Below are positions 15,591 to 23,239 of a stretch of DNA of 38,600 nucleotides, piece by piece. The stretch's first letter is position 1, and each line of letters opens with the position of its first letter. This DNA is from Brevibacterium sp. S111 (GTDB taxonomy: Bacteria > Actinomycetota > Actinomycetes > Actinomycetales > Brevibacteriaceae). The notes beneath the pieces are model-generated. The model was not told where the DNA came from and did no database searches. It saw nothing but the letters and a program-made list of their open reading frames with translations. The translations under genes and the position numbers were made by a program. The stretch spans positions 1 through 38,600 of the forward strand of contig NZ_RHFH01000023.1 in NCBI RefSeq assembly GCF_004745075.1. The letters are read 5' to 3'.

Positions 15591-16133
15591 ATGCACTTCA
15601 TGCGAATGCTCCTCCAGCTGCTCCGATCTCGTCGCCGCTCGGCTCAGGGGCTGTGGGACACCTACTCCTTGACCCTGCGCGTCCTGCCGACGGAGATCGA
15701 CATCTTCCGGCACGTCAACAACGGCATGTACTTCTCGATCATGGACCTCGGCCGACTCGACATGATGGTGCGCAGCGGGGTCTGGAAGACATTGCGGGCT
15801 AGGGGCTGGAGCGGCGTCGTCAGTGCAGAGACGATCAGCTTCCGGAAGTCCCTCAAGCTCGGCCACCGTTATGACGTTGACACGAGAGTCATCGGCGTGG
15901 ACGAACGCACCGTCCTCTTCGAGCACCGCATCGTCGTCGGCGAGGAGATCTTCACCCGCGCCTATGTCGCCACCAGACTGACCTCGAAGACCGGACGGAT
16001 CACACGAGAGGACATGATCGAAGTCTTCGGACCGCCGCCGGAGGAACTCGAGTTGCCCGAATGGCTGCGAGACTGGCACCGGGCCAATGCTCTGCCGAGC
16101 CCCCGGCAGCCCGTGCTCCGGGACTGGTTCTGA
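15591..16133 (+). CDS. hotdog-fold thioesterase-like protein (4HBT/THEM6 type)
   Basis: A 180-residue protein with the acyl-CoA thioesterase landmark TEIDIFRHVNNGMYFSIMDLGR (residues about 33-55), followed by a beta-rich ISFRKSLKLGHRYDVDTRVIG region and VLFEHRIVVGEEIFTRAYVATRLT. This places it in the 4HBT_2/THEM6-like group, which usually lacks the classic catalytic Glu, so activity is uncertain. The first 20 residues are basic and amphipathic. The start at 15591 is supported by a leaderless-type -10 box. It follows the exporter ATPase by 27 bp and could also be read from that mRNA. Confidence 0.85.
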   Translation: MHFMRMLLQLLRSRRRSAQGLWDTYSLTLRVLPTEIDIFRHVNNGMYFSIMDLGRLDMMVRSGVWKTLRARGWSGVVSAETISFRKSLKLGHRYDVDTRVIGVDERTVLFEHRIVVGEEIFTRAYVATRLTSKTGRITREDMIEVFGPPPEELELPEWLRDWHRANALPSPRQPVLRDWF

Positions 16134-16279
16134 GGCGGCGGGCCTCAAGTAGCCCGGAGTTCGAAGGCCACCCGGCCGAAGCGGCGGGGTCACGCGGCCC
16201 AGGGGTCGAAGACGGCTCGGCCGAAGCGACGGAGGCTCTCGAGGCCCGTCGTACCATAGCCAGACACGTGCACAGTCCC

Positions 16280-16285
16280 TAGACT
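16280..16285 (+). promoter_or_regulatory. -10 box TAGACT for small membrane protein (leaderless)
   Basis: TAGACT is followed by 7 nt and the ATG at 16293, with no ribosome binding site; same hexamer as at 4699 and 11046. Confidence 0.4.
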
Positions 16286-16292
16286 CGGCCAC

Positions 16293-16637
16293 ATGGACAA
16301 CAGTTCACACGAGCCGATCGACTCGAGCAACATCGGCGATCAGCCTTCGCTGCGCAGTTCGTCCGGCACCATCTGGATCGTTGCCGGCGGGATCTTCCTC
16401 GTCGTCATCTCGGGTGTCCTGGCCGCTGTCATCTCCTCCGGCGGCCAAGCCGTCCGCACTGCGATCACGACGATCATCATCGCCGCTTTCCTCTATCTCG
16501 TCCTGCTCATCGCCCGTTTCGCCGTTCGACCGGGAGCGGCCCGCCTGCGGGTGATGGCCGCGGCGATGATTGGCATGGCGGTGGCCGCACTCATCGGACT
16601 CGTCCTGTGCGTGGGTGCCGCCTCGGCGGGAGCCTGA
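16293..16637 (+). CDS. small three-helix membrane protein
   Basis: The 114-residue product has a polar N-terminus (1-25) and three hydrophobic helices (about 27-48, 55-75 and 86-110). I recognise no family; small proteins of this form are common and unnamed in actinobacteria. Composition and hydropathy strongly support coding. A leaderless-type -10 box precedes the ATG. It is alone between the thioesterase and the MHS symporter. Confidence 0.75.
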   Translation: MDNSSHEPIDSSNIGDQPSLRSSSGTIWIVAGGIFLVVISGVLAAVISSGGQAVRTAITTIIIAAFLYLVLLIARFAVRPGAARLRVMAAAMIGMAVAALIGLVLCVGAASAGA

Positions 16638-16711
16638 AAATGGCTGCCATCCAGTGAGACGGGCCATTGCGTTCGCGTTCCATCGGATTAGACTCGACTG
16701 CTGACACTTCA

Positions 16712-16728
16712 GCGGCTCCAGGAGCCGC
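16712..16728. terminator. short palindrome after small membrane gene
   Basis: GCGGCTCC-A-GGAGCCGC is a perfect dyad; as RNA it could make a 6-bp stem with a 5-nt loop. It lies between 16637 and the ribosome binding site of the symporter gene and could be a terminator or an operator. Confidence 0.35.
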
Positions 16729-16787
16729 ATCAACCCGGATGGCGAGCGAAGACGCATGCATCCTCGAACAGACACAAGAGGTGAGAG

Positions 16788-18059
16788 ATGAGTGCATCGG
16801 CTGTTGAGTCCCGTGCGGAGAAGTCGCGGGCGAGGAAGGCCGTCTTCGCGGCCGGATTGGGCAATGCCCTCGAGTGGTACGACATCATTCTCTTCGGCTT
16901 CATGGCCACTTCCATCACCGCGGTCTTCTACCCCGGCGATGGACTCTCGGCGCAGCTGATGACCTGGGCGACGTTTGCGATCACGTTCGTCGTCCGGCCC
17001 CTCGGCGCGGTCATCATCGGCCGCTACTCCGATAAGCACGGCCGCAAGTCGGCTCTGTCGCTGACGATCGGTCTCATGACGCTCGGCGTGTTCATCATCG
17101 TCGTTCTTCCCGGCCAGTCCGTCCTCGGCGTGTGGGCCGCCATCGGCCTCATCATCGCCCGCATCATCCAGGGCATCTCCGCCGGCGGCGAGTTCGGTTC
17201 GGCCACCGCCTTCCTCACCGAGAACGCCAAACACGGCAAGGCCTACTACGCCTCCTTCCAGACGGCCACGCAGGGCATTTCGATGTTCCTCGCCGCCGGC
17301 ATCTCCTGGATCTTCAGCTCGGCGCTGAGCGAAGAGGCGCTCCACTCCTGGGGCTGGCGTGCGGCATTCGCGATCGGTCTGCTCATCGGGCCTGTCGGCT
17401 GGTACATCCGCTCGAAGATGGACGACACTCCTGAGTTCGAAGCCGCCGAGAAGGTCGACAATCCGCTGCGCACCCTCCTCGGCGATCACTTCGGCCGCCT
17501 GGTCTCGGCGTTCCTCATCATCGCCATGGCCACGATCTCGGTCTACCTCATCACCTTCCTGCCGCAGTTCGCCGTCGGCAACCTCGGCCTCGACGCCTGG
17601 GCGGCTTTCCCCGGCGCCGTCGTCGCCGGCGTGATCACCCTCATCGGCTCACCGTTCGCCGGAAAGCTCGCCGACAGGGTGGGCGCGACGACCGTGATGA
17701 TCCCGACGACCATCGTCGGCATCATCGCCGCGTGGCCGATGTTCATCCTGCTCACAAGCCATCCCTCGATCGCGATCCTCACCGTGTGCGAGGCGATCGT
17801 CGGCCTGTTCATGGTCTTCTACTTCGGCCCGATGCCGGCGCTGCTGTCCGAACTGTTCCCCGTCCAGGTTCGCAGCTCCGGCATGACCATCGCCTACAGC
17901 CTCGGTGTCGCGATCTTCGGCGGCTTCGCCCCGCTCATCCTCACCGCGCTGCTCAGCGCCACCGGAGAGCTGACCGTGCCCGGCTTCTACTACGCGGCCC
18001 TGTCCCTGCTCTCCCTCATCGGAGTCATCGTCGCCCGCAAGGCGTACAACCAGCGCTGA
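16788..18059 (+). CDS. MHS-family MFS metabolite:proton symporter
   Basis: A 423-residue, 12-helix transporter of the metabolite:H+ symporter branch (relatives include KgtP, ProP and ShiA). Landmarks: GNALEWYDIILFGFMA in TM1, the VRPLGAVIIGRYSDKHGRKSAL loop (split as usual between TM2 and TM3), GISAGGEFGSATAFLTE after TM4, and GKLADRVG between TM8 and TM9. The substrate is probably an organic acid or osmolyte, but no residue shows which one. AAGAGGTGAG precedes the ATG. It stands alone and is followed by a repeat-rich gap with a very strong hairpin. Confidence 0.93.
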   Translation: MSASAVESRAEKSRARKAVFAAGLGNALEWYDIILFGFMATSITAVFYPGDGLSAQLMTWATFAITFVVRPLGAVIIGRYSDKHGRKSALSLTIGLMTLGVFIIVVLPGQSVLGVWAAIGLIIARIIQGISAGGEFGSATAFLTENAKHGKAYYASFQTATQGISMFLAAGISWIFSSALSEEALHSWGWRAAFAIGLLIGPVGWYIRSKMDDTPEFEAAEKVDNPLRTLLGDHFGRLVSAFLIIAMATISVYLITFLPQFAVGNLGLDAWAAFPGAVVAGVITLIGSPFAGKLADRVGATTVMIPTTIVGIIAAWPMFILLTSHPSIAILTVCEAIVGLFMVFYFGPMPALLSELFPVQVRSSGMTIAYSLGVAIFGGFAPLILTALLSATGELTVPGFYYAALSLLSLIGVIVARKAYNQR

Positions 18060-18077
18060 CCCGACGGCTCGGATCGC

Positions 18078-18125
18078 ACGTTGCGCTGGCCCCACGTTGC
18101 GCCGGCCCCGCGTTGCGCTGACCTC
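18078..18125. repeat. three tandem 16-bp repeats
   Basis: ACGTTGCGCTGGCCCC (18078-18093), ACGTTGCGCCGGCCCC (18094-18109) and GCGTTGCGCTGACCTC (18110-18125) are consecutive near-identical units just after the symporter stop codon. A fourth, more diverged start (ACGCCAGCGCTGACCC) may follow. Confidence 0.75.
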
Positions 18126-18151
18126 ACGCCAGCGCTGACCCGGCGTCGGGT

Positions 18152-18205
18152 AACGCGAAACTCGAAAAACACGTCACTGGCGACGTGTTTTTCGAGTTTC
18201 GCGTT
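18152..18205. terminator. perfect 24-bp inverted repeat, bidirectional terminator candidate
   Basis: The 24-nt left arm (18152-18175, beginning AACGCGAAACTCG) is the exact complement of the right arm (18182-18205) around a 6-nt loop. It contains AAAAA on the left and TTTTT on the right, so each direction offers a short U-rich segment inside the stem. It lies between convergent transcription from the symporter and the TauE-like gene. Confidence 0.75.
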
Positions 18206-18276
18206 GACTGAGATAGGTGGATGGTGCGACGCGACCGCTGAGCCTCGCCGAGGTGGGGCGACGTCTTCGTGGGCCT

Positions 18277-18344
18277 GTCGTTCAACGCTCGGCCCGGTTA
18301 TCGATGCGTGCTCGGATCGATAACCGAGCGCGCTGTTGATCGAC
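18277..18344. repeat. palindromic element, copy 1 (variant)
   Basis: The outer ends GTCGTTCAAC (18277-18286) and GTTGATCGAC (18335-18344) and the core CGGTTATCGAT (18295-18305) / ATCGATAACCG (18316-18326) form a nested dyad. The core GGTTATCGATGCG and the outer ends are shared with the elements at 28235 and 30615/32157; the middle of the arms differs. It is a family member, not an exact copy. Confidence 0.6.
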
Positions 18345-18430
18345 GTGTCGGGCGGGCGGTCGGTGCTGTTGATCGACGTGCCGGTCCGGCGGTCGGTGCT
18401 GTTGATCGGCGCTTCGGGCCGGCGAACGGC
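18332..18430. repeat. 33-bp tandem repeat, three units
   Basis: Units begin with GCTGTTGATCG at 18332, 18365 and 18398; the first two differ at few positions and the third diverges after its first half. The unit starts inside the right end of palindromic element copy 1, so it may have grown from it. The 33-bp length keeps frames open through the array, but I see no credible gene. Confidence 0.75.
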
Positions 18431-18462
18431 GACCGACGACCGGCACCGCCGCCCGGGAGCTG

Positions 18463-19371
18463 TCATCCGCCGACGGGAACCTCGGTCGCGGCCTCTTCCG
18501 ACTTGCGGGTCTTCGCTGCCTGGCGTTCGAGCCGCACGACGTGGGCCAGCAGTGCGACCCAGACGATGGCCAGACCGCCGACGACGAGCCACACCGACGA
18601 GCTGCCGATACCGAAGGTGAGGAGGATGGTGCGCACATTCGTGAGGATGATGATGCCGCCGGCGGCGATGGCGAGGACCTTCGCCGGCAGCAGTTTGACC
18701 AGCCACGCGGCGAAGGGTGCGGCGATGACACCGCCGACGAGCAGCGCGGCCACGATCGTCCACTCGATGCCCTGCGCCCCAAGCGCGAGAAGGAACCCGA
18801 GCGAACCGCCGACAGCGACGACGAACTCACTCGTGTCGATCGAGCCGATGACCTTCCGCGGCTCCAATCGCCCGGATGACAGCAGCGTCGTCGTCCCGAC
18901 CGGGCCCCAACCGCCCCCGCCGATGGCATCGAGTGCTCCACCGAGGAAGCCGACCGGCACGAGCATCCCGGCTTTCGGCCGCGAACGGAACTGCGGGCGC
19001 TTCCCGCCCAAGGCGAGAAAACGCCAGATGACATAGACGCCGAGTGCGAGCAGTATGCCCGAAACCCACGGCGTGACGGCTTCCCCGTTCAGGTTTGCGA
19101 GGACCGTCGACCCGATGAGCGCCCCCACGAAACCTGGCCCCGCGAGAATGCCGACCGTGCGCCAATCGACATTGCCGAACCGGTGGTGAGAGATCCCCGA
19201 AACCAGAGTCGTCCCCAACTCGGAGAAGTGCACCGCCGCCGAGGCGGCCGCCGGTGCCGTACCCGCCGCGAGCAGCAGCGTGGTTGAGGTGACCCCATAG
19301 GCCATGCCGAGGGAGCCGTCGATGAGCTGCGCGATGAGGCCGACTATTCCGAGGATGATGAGCTGACGCAT
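18463..19371 (-). CDS. TauE/SafE-family transporter, probable sulfite/sulfate-related (CysZ-like role)
   Basis: The 302-residue membrane protein has about eight helices and the TauE/SafE repeats: LIAQLIDGSLGMAYGVTST near the N-terminus and GGALDAIGGGGWGPVGTT in the second half. In Corynebacterium the sulfate-reduction cluster includes a TauE-like transporter, so its divergent position beside the sulfur operon suggests sulfate uptake or sulfite export; the substrate is inferred. The ATG at 19371 has AAAGG 7 nt upstream; the frame is open to 19494, but that extension is repetitive (two 18-bp repeats) and unlike a protein start. The C-terminal tail is basic and cytoplasmic. Confidence 0.88.
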   Translation of the reverse strand: MRQLIILGIVGLIAQLIDGSLGMAYGVTSTTLLLAAGTAPAAASAAVHFSELGTTLVSGISHHRFGNVDWRTVGILAGPGFVGALIGSTVLANLNGEAVTPWVSGILLALGVYVIWRFLALGGKRPQFRSRPKAGMLVPVGFLGGALDAIGGGGWGPVGTTTLLSSGRLEPRKVIGSIDTSEFVVAVGGSLGFLLALGAQGIEWTIVAALLVGGVIAAPFAAWLVKLLPAKVLAIAAGGIIILTNVRTILLTFGIGSSSVWLVVGGLAIVWVALLAHVVRLERQAAKTRKSEEAATEVPVGG

Positions 19372-19422
19372 GTGCTTGCCTTTCGTGGATGACGCGAAGG
19401 ATGGGGAGGCGCAGACGATAGA

Positions 19423-19456
19423 AATGACGTCGACGATGTGAATGACGTCGACGATG
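19423..19456. repeat. 16-bp direct repeat with 18-bp period upstream of TauE-like gene
   Basis: AATGACGTCGACGATG occurs exactly at 19423-19438 and 19441-19456, 52-85 bp upstream of the TauE-like start. It contains the palindrome GACGTC. A regulator site or a leader duplication are both possible. Confidence 0.6.
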
Positions 19457-19508
19457 CGGGCGGTGTCAGAGACGCAGAAGTGCGTTGAAAACACACACTA
19501 GCGAAATT

Positions 19509-19695
19509 GTTGAGCAGACCTGAATGTCAGGCGCAATCCTACGAACTCGGTCGCGATGTGTCGAAAAATGACGGAGAATGGCGAAATTTCGCAGATGACT
19601 GGGCTGTGTGCGGTGTTGGGGCGGATCGGTTACGCTGTGCGAATGAATTCAATCGTGACGACCACTGCCCGCTCTGGCCGATCAGTCGTTGAGCA
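19509..19695 (+). promoter_or_regulatory. two GTTGAGCA motifs in the divergent sulfur-locus promoter region
   Basis: GTTGAGCA occurs at 19509-19516 and 19688-19695; a third copy is at 20637 before the sulfite reductase gene. Two of the three extend to GTTGAGCAATC. A perfect palindrome GCGAAATTTCGC lies between at 19581-19592. The whole 19372-19785 gap (414 bp) has no supported gene and should carry the promoters of both the TauE-like and chelatase genes. The motif looks like a shared regulatory site; its regulator is unknown. Confidence 0.45.
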
Positions 19696-19785
19696 ATCGA
19701 CCTGTTCGGTGGCCTCGTTGTTTCCGGACCCTGCGGGAGAGCGGGCGCGGGGGTCTGCGCAGTGGAGCGCGCAGGGGCGTGGCCA

Positions 19786-20574
19786 GTGACGGGGCTGCCG
19801 TCGGTGGGACTGATCTCCCACGGAACCTCTTCACCCACGGGCCAGGTCCTCATCGAGGTGCTTGCGGCAGAGGTTGCTACTGATCTGCGCATCCGTGGGC
19901 TCGCAGACGAGGTGATGCTCGGTCATGTGGATGTCCAGAAGCCCGATGTCGACGAGGTGATCGCCCGACTGCCTGACGATCGTCCGGTCGTCCTCACGCC
20001 GCTGCTGCTCTCGCCGGGGTATCACGTCCATGTCGACCTCGCCGAGGCGGTCAGTCGGGCCGGAGCCGCCGGTCGCGACGTTCGTCTCGCCCCTACTCTC
20101 GGGCCCGACGCCCGGCTTGCAGGAATTCTCGCCGACCGCCTCCCGCCGCTGCGCGAAGGCGACGAAGTGATCCTTGCCGCGGCGGGATCGAGCGACGAGC
20201 GGGCGAACGAGTCGTGCCGTGAGATGGGCAGGCTGCTGGCCGCAGAGCTCGAACGTCCCGTTGAGGTCGGGTTCCTTGCCGGTGGGGGAGTGCTGTTGAA
20301 AGACCTCGTCGAGGAGAGTCGGAGCCGCGGCTGTCGGCCCGTGCTCGCGAACTATCTGCTCGCCCCGGGCTTCTTCGACGACCTCGCACGCAAGCTCGTC
20401 GCTGGGGGCGGAAGCGACCCGTCCGGCGTCCTTGCGCCACCCCTGCTCGCCTACGGCGGCAGCGCTTCCGCCGTGCCGCCCCGGCTCGTCGATGTCGTTC
20501 GCGACCGAGTCTGTGAAGGCAATCGCACCCAGGTCCAAGCCCGCACCGCCGCCTCGCAAGCGCTCAACGCCTGA
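19786..20574 (+). CDS. sirohydrochlorin ferrochelatase-like protein (CbiX family)
   Basis: It is expected to insert iron into sirohydrochlorin to make siroheme for the sulfite reductase next door. The product of about 262 residues has two CbiX half-domains: GLISHGTSSPTGQVLIEVLA with the metal-binding His near the N-terminus, PLLLSPGYHVHVDL, and a second half with ILAAAGSSDERAN and ANYLLAPGFFDDLA. The His in GYHVHVDL matches the second metal ligand; the second half has Phe/Asp in its place, as expected for the non-catalytic half. The GTG at 19786 with CAGGGG 8 nt before it is preferred, and the GTG at 19762 is an alternative. It is the equivalent of cysY in Corynebacterium, 128 bp before the reductase gene. 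Confidence 0.85.
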   Translation: MTGLPSVGLISHGTSSPTGQVLIEVLAAEVATDLRIRGLADEVMLGHVDVQKPDVDEVIARLPDDRPVVLTPLLLSPGYHVHVDLAEAVSRAGAAGRDVRLAPTLGPDARLAGILADRLPPLREGDEVILAAAGSSDERANESCREMGRLLAAELERPVEVGFLAGGGVLLKDLVEESRSRGCRPVLANYLLAPGFFDDLARKLVAGGGSDPSGVLAPPLLAYGGSASAVPPRLVDVVRDRVCEGNRTQVQARTAASQALNA

Positions 20575-20636
20575 CCGCATCCTCGGCGGCCTGTGTCCTC
20601 ATATGTCGCTCCATGACACAAACCCTTCGAGTATTT

Positions 20637-20644
20637 GTTGAGCA
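20637..20644 (+). promoter_or_regulatory. GTTGAGCA motif upstream of sulfite reductase
   Basis: A third copy of the motif seen at 19509 and 19688, 59 bp before the cysI start in the only sizeable gap inside the operon (20575-20702). A second promoter here would explain the gap. Confidence 0.4.
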
Positions 20645-20702
20645 ATCCGGCATTCATGTAGCGTGACTCATCACTGGTTCCCCTCAGCGTTTGGAGACAG
20701 CA

Positions 20703-22427
20703 ATGTCCACTCAGGTGGAAGAGAACAAGGAAACAGCAGGTAAACCAGCCGCAAAGCGGCCCGCCCGCCCGAAGAAGCCCAATGGGCAGTGGAAGATCGA
20801 CGGCCGTGAACCGTTGAACAAAAACGAGATCGACAAGGCCGAGGACAATGGCCTCAACGTTCGCGCACGCATCGATGAGACCTACTCGAAAGAGGGGTTC
20901 GCCTCGATCGCCGAGGCCGACCTCCACGGACGCTTCCGTTGGTGGGGGCTGTACACACAGCGCAAGCCGGGCATCGACGGCGGCCGCACCGCGAAACTCG
21001 AGCCGCACGAGCTCGAAGACGAATACTTCATGATGCGCATCCGCACCGACGGCGGGAAGCTCAGCCTCGAGCAGCTGCGCACGATCGCCCAGATCTCCAA
21101 TGACTTCGCCCGGGGGTCCGCCGACCTCACGGACCGTCAGAACATCCAGCTGCACTGGGTGGAGATCGAGAACGTGCCGGAGATCTGGCGCCGCCTCGAG
21201 TCAGTGGGAATGCAGACCACGGAGGCCTGCGGCGATGTGCCCCGTGGGTTCCTCGGCTCACCCGTGGCCGGAATCGCCGCCGATGAACTCATCGACCCCA
21301 CCTCGGCGATCGAGGAGATCACCCGCCGCTACATCGGGGACCCGAGCCTGTCGAACCTGCCGCGCAAGTACAAGACCGCGATCACCGGCCACCCCAGTCA
21401 GGACGTCGTCCACGAGATCAACGACTGCTCATTCGTCGCCGTCGACCACCCGGAGCACGGCATCGGCTACGACCTGTGGGTCGGCGGTGCGCTGTCCGTG
21501 GTGCCGCGCTTCGCCGAGCGTCTCGGTGCCTGGGTCCATCCGGACCAAGTCGTCGACGTCTGGCTCGGTGTCACGGAGATCTTCCGCGACTACGGCTACC
21601 GCCGCCTGCGCAACAAGGCACGGATGAAGTTCCTCCTCGCGGACTGGGGACCGGAGAAGCTGCGCGACGTCCTCGAAACCGAGTACCTCGGTTACCTCCT
21701 CGCCGACGGTCCTCCTCCGCCGAAGCCCGCGGTTGCCGGCGACCATGTGGGCATCCACCAGCAGAAGGACGGCAAGTACTACATCGGCACCACCCTCGTC
21801 GCCGGTCGGGCGTCGGGGACCCTGCTCCACCAGATCGCCGATCTGGCCGAGCAGTACGGACTCGACCGGATCCGCCTGACCCCGCATCAGAAGATCCTCG
21901 TCCTCGACGTCGACGAAGCCGATGTCGAAAAGGTCGTCGCCGGCCTCGACGCCCTGGGCCTGTCCAGCCGCAAGGATCTCTTCCGCCGTTCGGTGATGGC
22001 CTGCACGGGCATCGAATTCTGCAAGCTCGCCATCGTCGAGACGAAGCAGACGGCCATCGACGCCGTCACCCGGCTGGAGGAGAAGCTGGCCGACATCGAC
22101 CTGCCCCATCCCATCAGCCTCCACCTCAACGGCTGCCCGAACTCCTGCGCCCGCATCCAGACCGCCGACATCGGTCTCAAGGGCCAGATCGTGACCACCG
22201 ACGACGGTGAGCAGGTGCCGGGGTTCCAGGTCCACGTCGGTGGAGGACTGGCGTCGAAGGACCGCGACGAGGCCGGGCTCGGCCGCACCGTCCGCGGCCT
22301 CAAGGTCACCGTCGACGGACTCGAAGAGTACGTCGAGAAGATCGTGCGCCGGTTCCTCGACGGACGGTCCGAGGACGAGACCTTCTCACAATGGGCACAC
22401 CGAGTCGACGAAGAGGAGCTGAAATGA
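20703..22427 (+). CDS. cysI: ferredoxin-dependent sulfite reductase (NirA/Sir type)
   Basis: It reduces sulfite to sulfide with six electrons, probably from the operon's ferredoxin. The 574-residue length fits the monomeric siroheme/4Fe-4S enzymes. Cluster and siroheme ligands are C434 and C440 (CTGIEFC) with C478 and C482 (NGCPNSC). Y84 (in WWGLYTQRKPG) and C176 (in TTEACGDVPRG) are 92 residues apart, the same spacing as the Tyr-Cys cross-link pair of the Mycobacterium tuberculosis enzyme; this points to sulfite rather than nitrite. The ATG at 20703 has GGAG 6 nt upstream. The first 30 residues are a Lys/Pro/Ala-rich extension. The stop overlaps the next ATG (ATGA). Confidence 0.95.
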   Translation: MSTQVEENKETAGKPAAKRPARPKKPNGQWKIDGREPLNKNEIDKAEDNGLNVRARIDETYSKEGFASIAEADLHGRFRWWGLYTQRKPGIDGGRTAKLEPHELEDEYFMMRIRTDGGKLSLEQLRTIAQISNDFARGSADLTDRQNIQLHWVEIENVPEIWRRLESVGMQTTEACGDVPRGFLGSPVAGIAADELIDPTSAIEEITRRYIGDPSLSNLPRKYKTAITGHPSQDVVHEINDCSFVAVDHPEHGIGYDLWVGGALSVVPRFAERLGAWVHPDQVVDVWLGVTEIFRDYGYRRLRNKARMKFLLADWGPEKLRDVLETEYLGYLLADGPPPPKPAVAGDHVGIHQQKDGKYYIGTTLVAGRASGTLLHQIADLAEQYGLDRIRLTPHQKILVLDVDEADVEKVVAGLDALGLSSRKDLFRRSVMACTGIEFCKLAIVETKQTAIDAVTRLEEKLADIDLPHPISLHLNGCPNSCARIQTADIGLKGQIVTTDDGEQVPGFQVHVGGGLASKDRDEAGLGRTVRGLKVTVDGLEEYVEKIVRRFLDGRSEDETFSQWAHRVDEEELK

Positions 22428-23239
22428 GCACCACCGACCCGACGACGACCACCGACCCGACCACGACCGCACACCCGACCAGCGGCTCGACCACGACGGC
22501 CCACCGGAGTCGCCCCACGCCCCGCCCCATCGAGGAGCTCCAGGCCCTCGCCGAGGCGGGAGCCCGGGATCTCGCCGGTGACTCCGCGGCCGGGCTGTCC
22601 GAAGCGAACCCCGCCGACGTCATCCGCTGGGTCTCCCGACACTTCGACACCGCCGCCTGCGCCGTGGCCTGTTCGATGGCCGATGCGGCCCTGCCGCACT
22701 ACGTCGCCCAGTACCAGCCGGGGGTCGACGTGCTCTTCCTCGACACCGGGTACCACTTCGCGGAGACCTACACGACCCGCGACGAGGTGGCCCGCCGTGT
22801 CGATGTCCACATCGTCGACGTCCTTCCGGAACAGACCGTCGAGCAGCAGGACGCCGAATTCGGGGCCGAACTCTTTGCCCGCGACCCCGGTCTGTGCTGT
22901 GCCCGCCGCAAGGTCGCGCCGTTGAAGAGATCACTTGAGGGCTACGAACTCTGGTTCACCGGGGTTCGCCGCGACGAAGCCCCGACCCGGGCGAACACCC
23001 CGCTGATCACCTTCGATGAGAAGAACGGACTGGTCAAGGTCAACCCCTTGGCCGCCTGGTCCTACGACGACCTCCTCGACTACGCACGTGCCTTCGACGT
23101 GCCCGTCAACCCACTGCTGTCGCAGGGCTACCCGTCGATCGGCTGCCAGCCCTGCACCCGCCCCGTCGCCGCGGGGGAGGATCCCCGCGCCGGACGCTGG
23201 GCGGGAACGACCAAAACAGAATGCGGACTCCACACATGA
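22424..23239 (+). CDS. cysH: phosphoadenylyl/adenylyl-sulfate reductase (4Fe-4S APS reductase type)
   Basis: It reduces activated sulfate to sulfite. The 271-residue protein has cluster ligands C158-C159 (LCCARRKVAPL) and C241-x2-C244 (GCQPCTRP), and the catalytic C267 in ECGLH at the C-terminus. The cluster cysteines mark the form that normally takes APS directly, and no APS kinase domain or gene is seen here, which agrees. The nucleotide-binding loop has the actinobacterial VACSMADAAL form and LFLDTGYHFAET follows. The first 30 residues are a TTDPTTT-type repeat of low complexity. It overlaps cysI and cysD by 4 bp each. Confidence 0.95.
   Translation: MSTTDPTTTTDPTTTAHPTSGSTTTAHRSRPTPRPIEELQALAEAGARDLAGDSAAGLSEANPADVIRWVSRHFDTAACAVACSMADAALPHYVAQYQPGVDVLFLDTGYHFAETYTTRDEVARRVDVHIVDVLPEQTVEQQDAEFGAELFARDPGLCCARRKVAPLKRSLEGYELWFTGVRRDEAPTRANTPLITFDEKNGLVKVNPLAAWSYDDLLDYARAFDVPVNPLLSQGYPSIGCQPCTRPVAAGEDPRAGRWAGTTKTECGLHT

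Noticed and set aside
18282..19034. Minus-strand ORF through the 33-bp repeats into the TauE-like gene
   Set aside because: The 33-bp period keeps frames open; the translation is an Asp-Gln-Gln-His repeat with no start signal and conflicts with the TauE-like frame.
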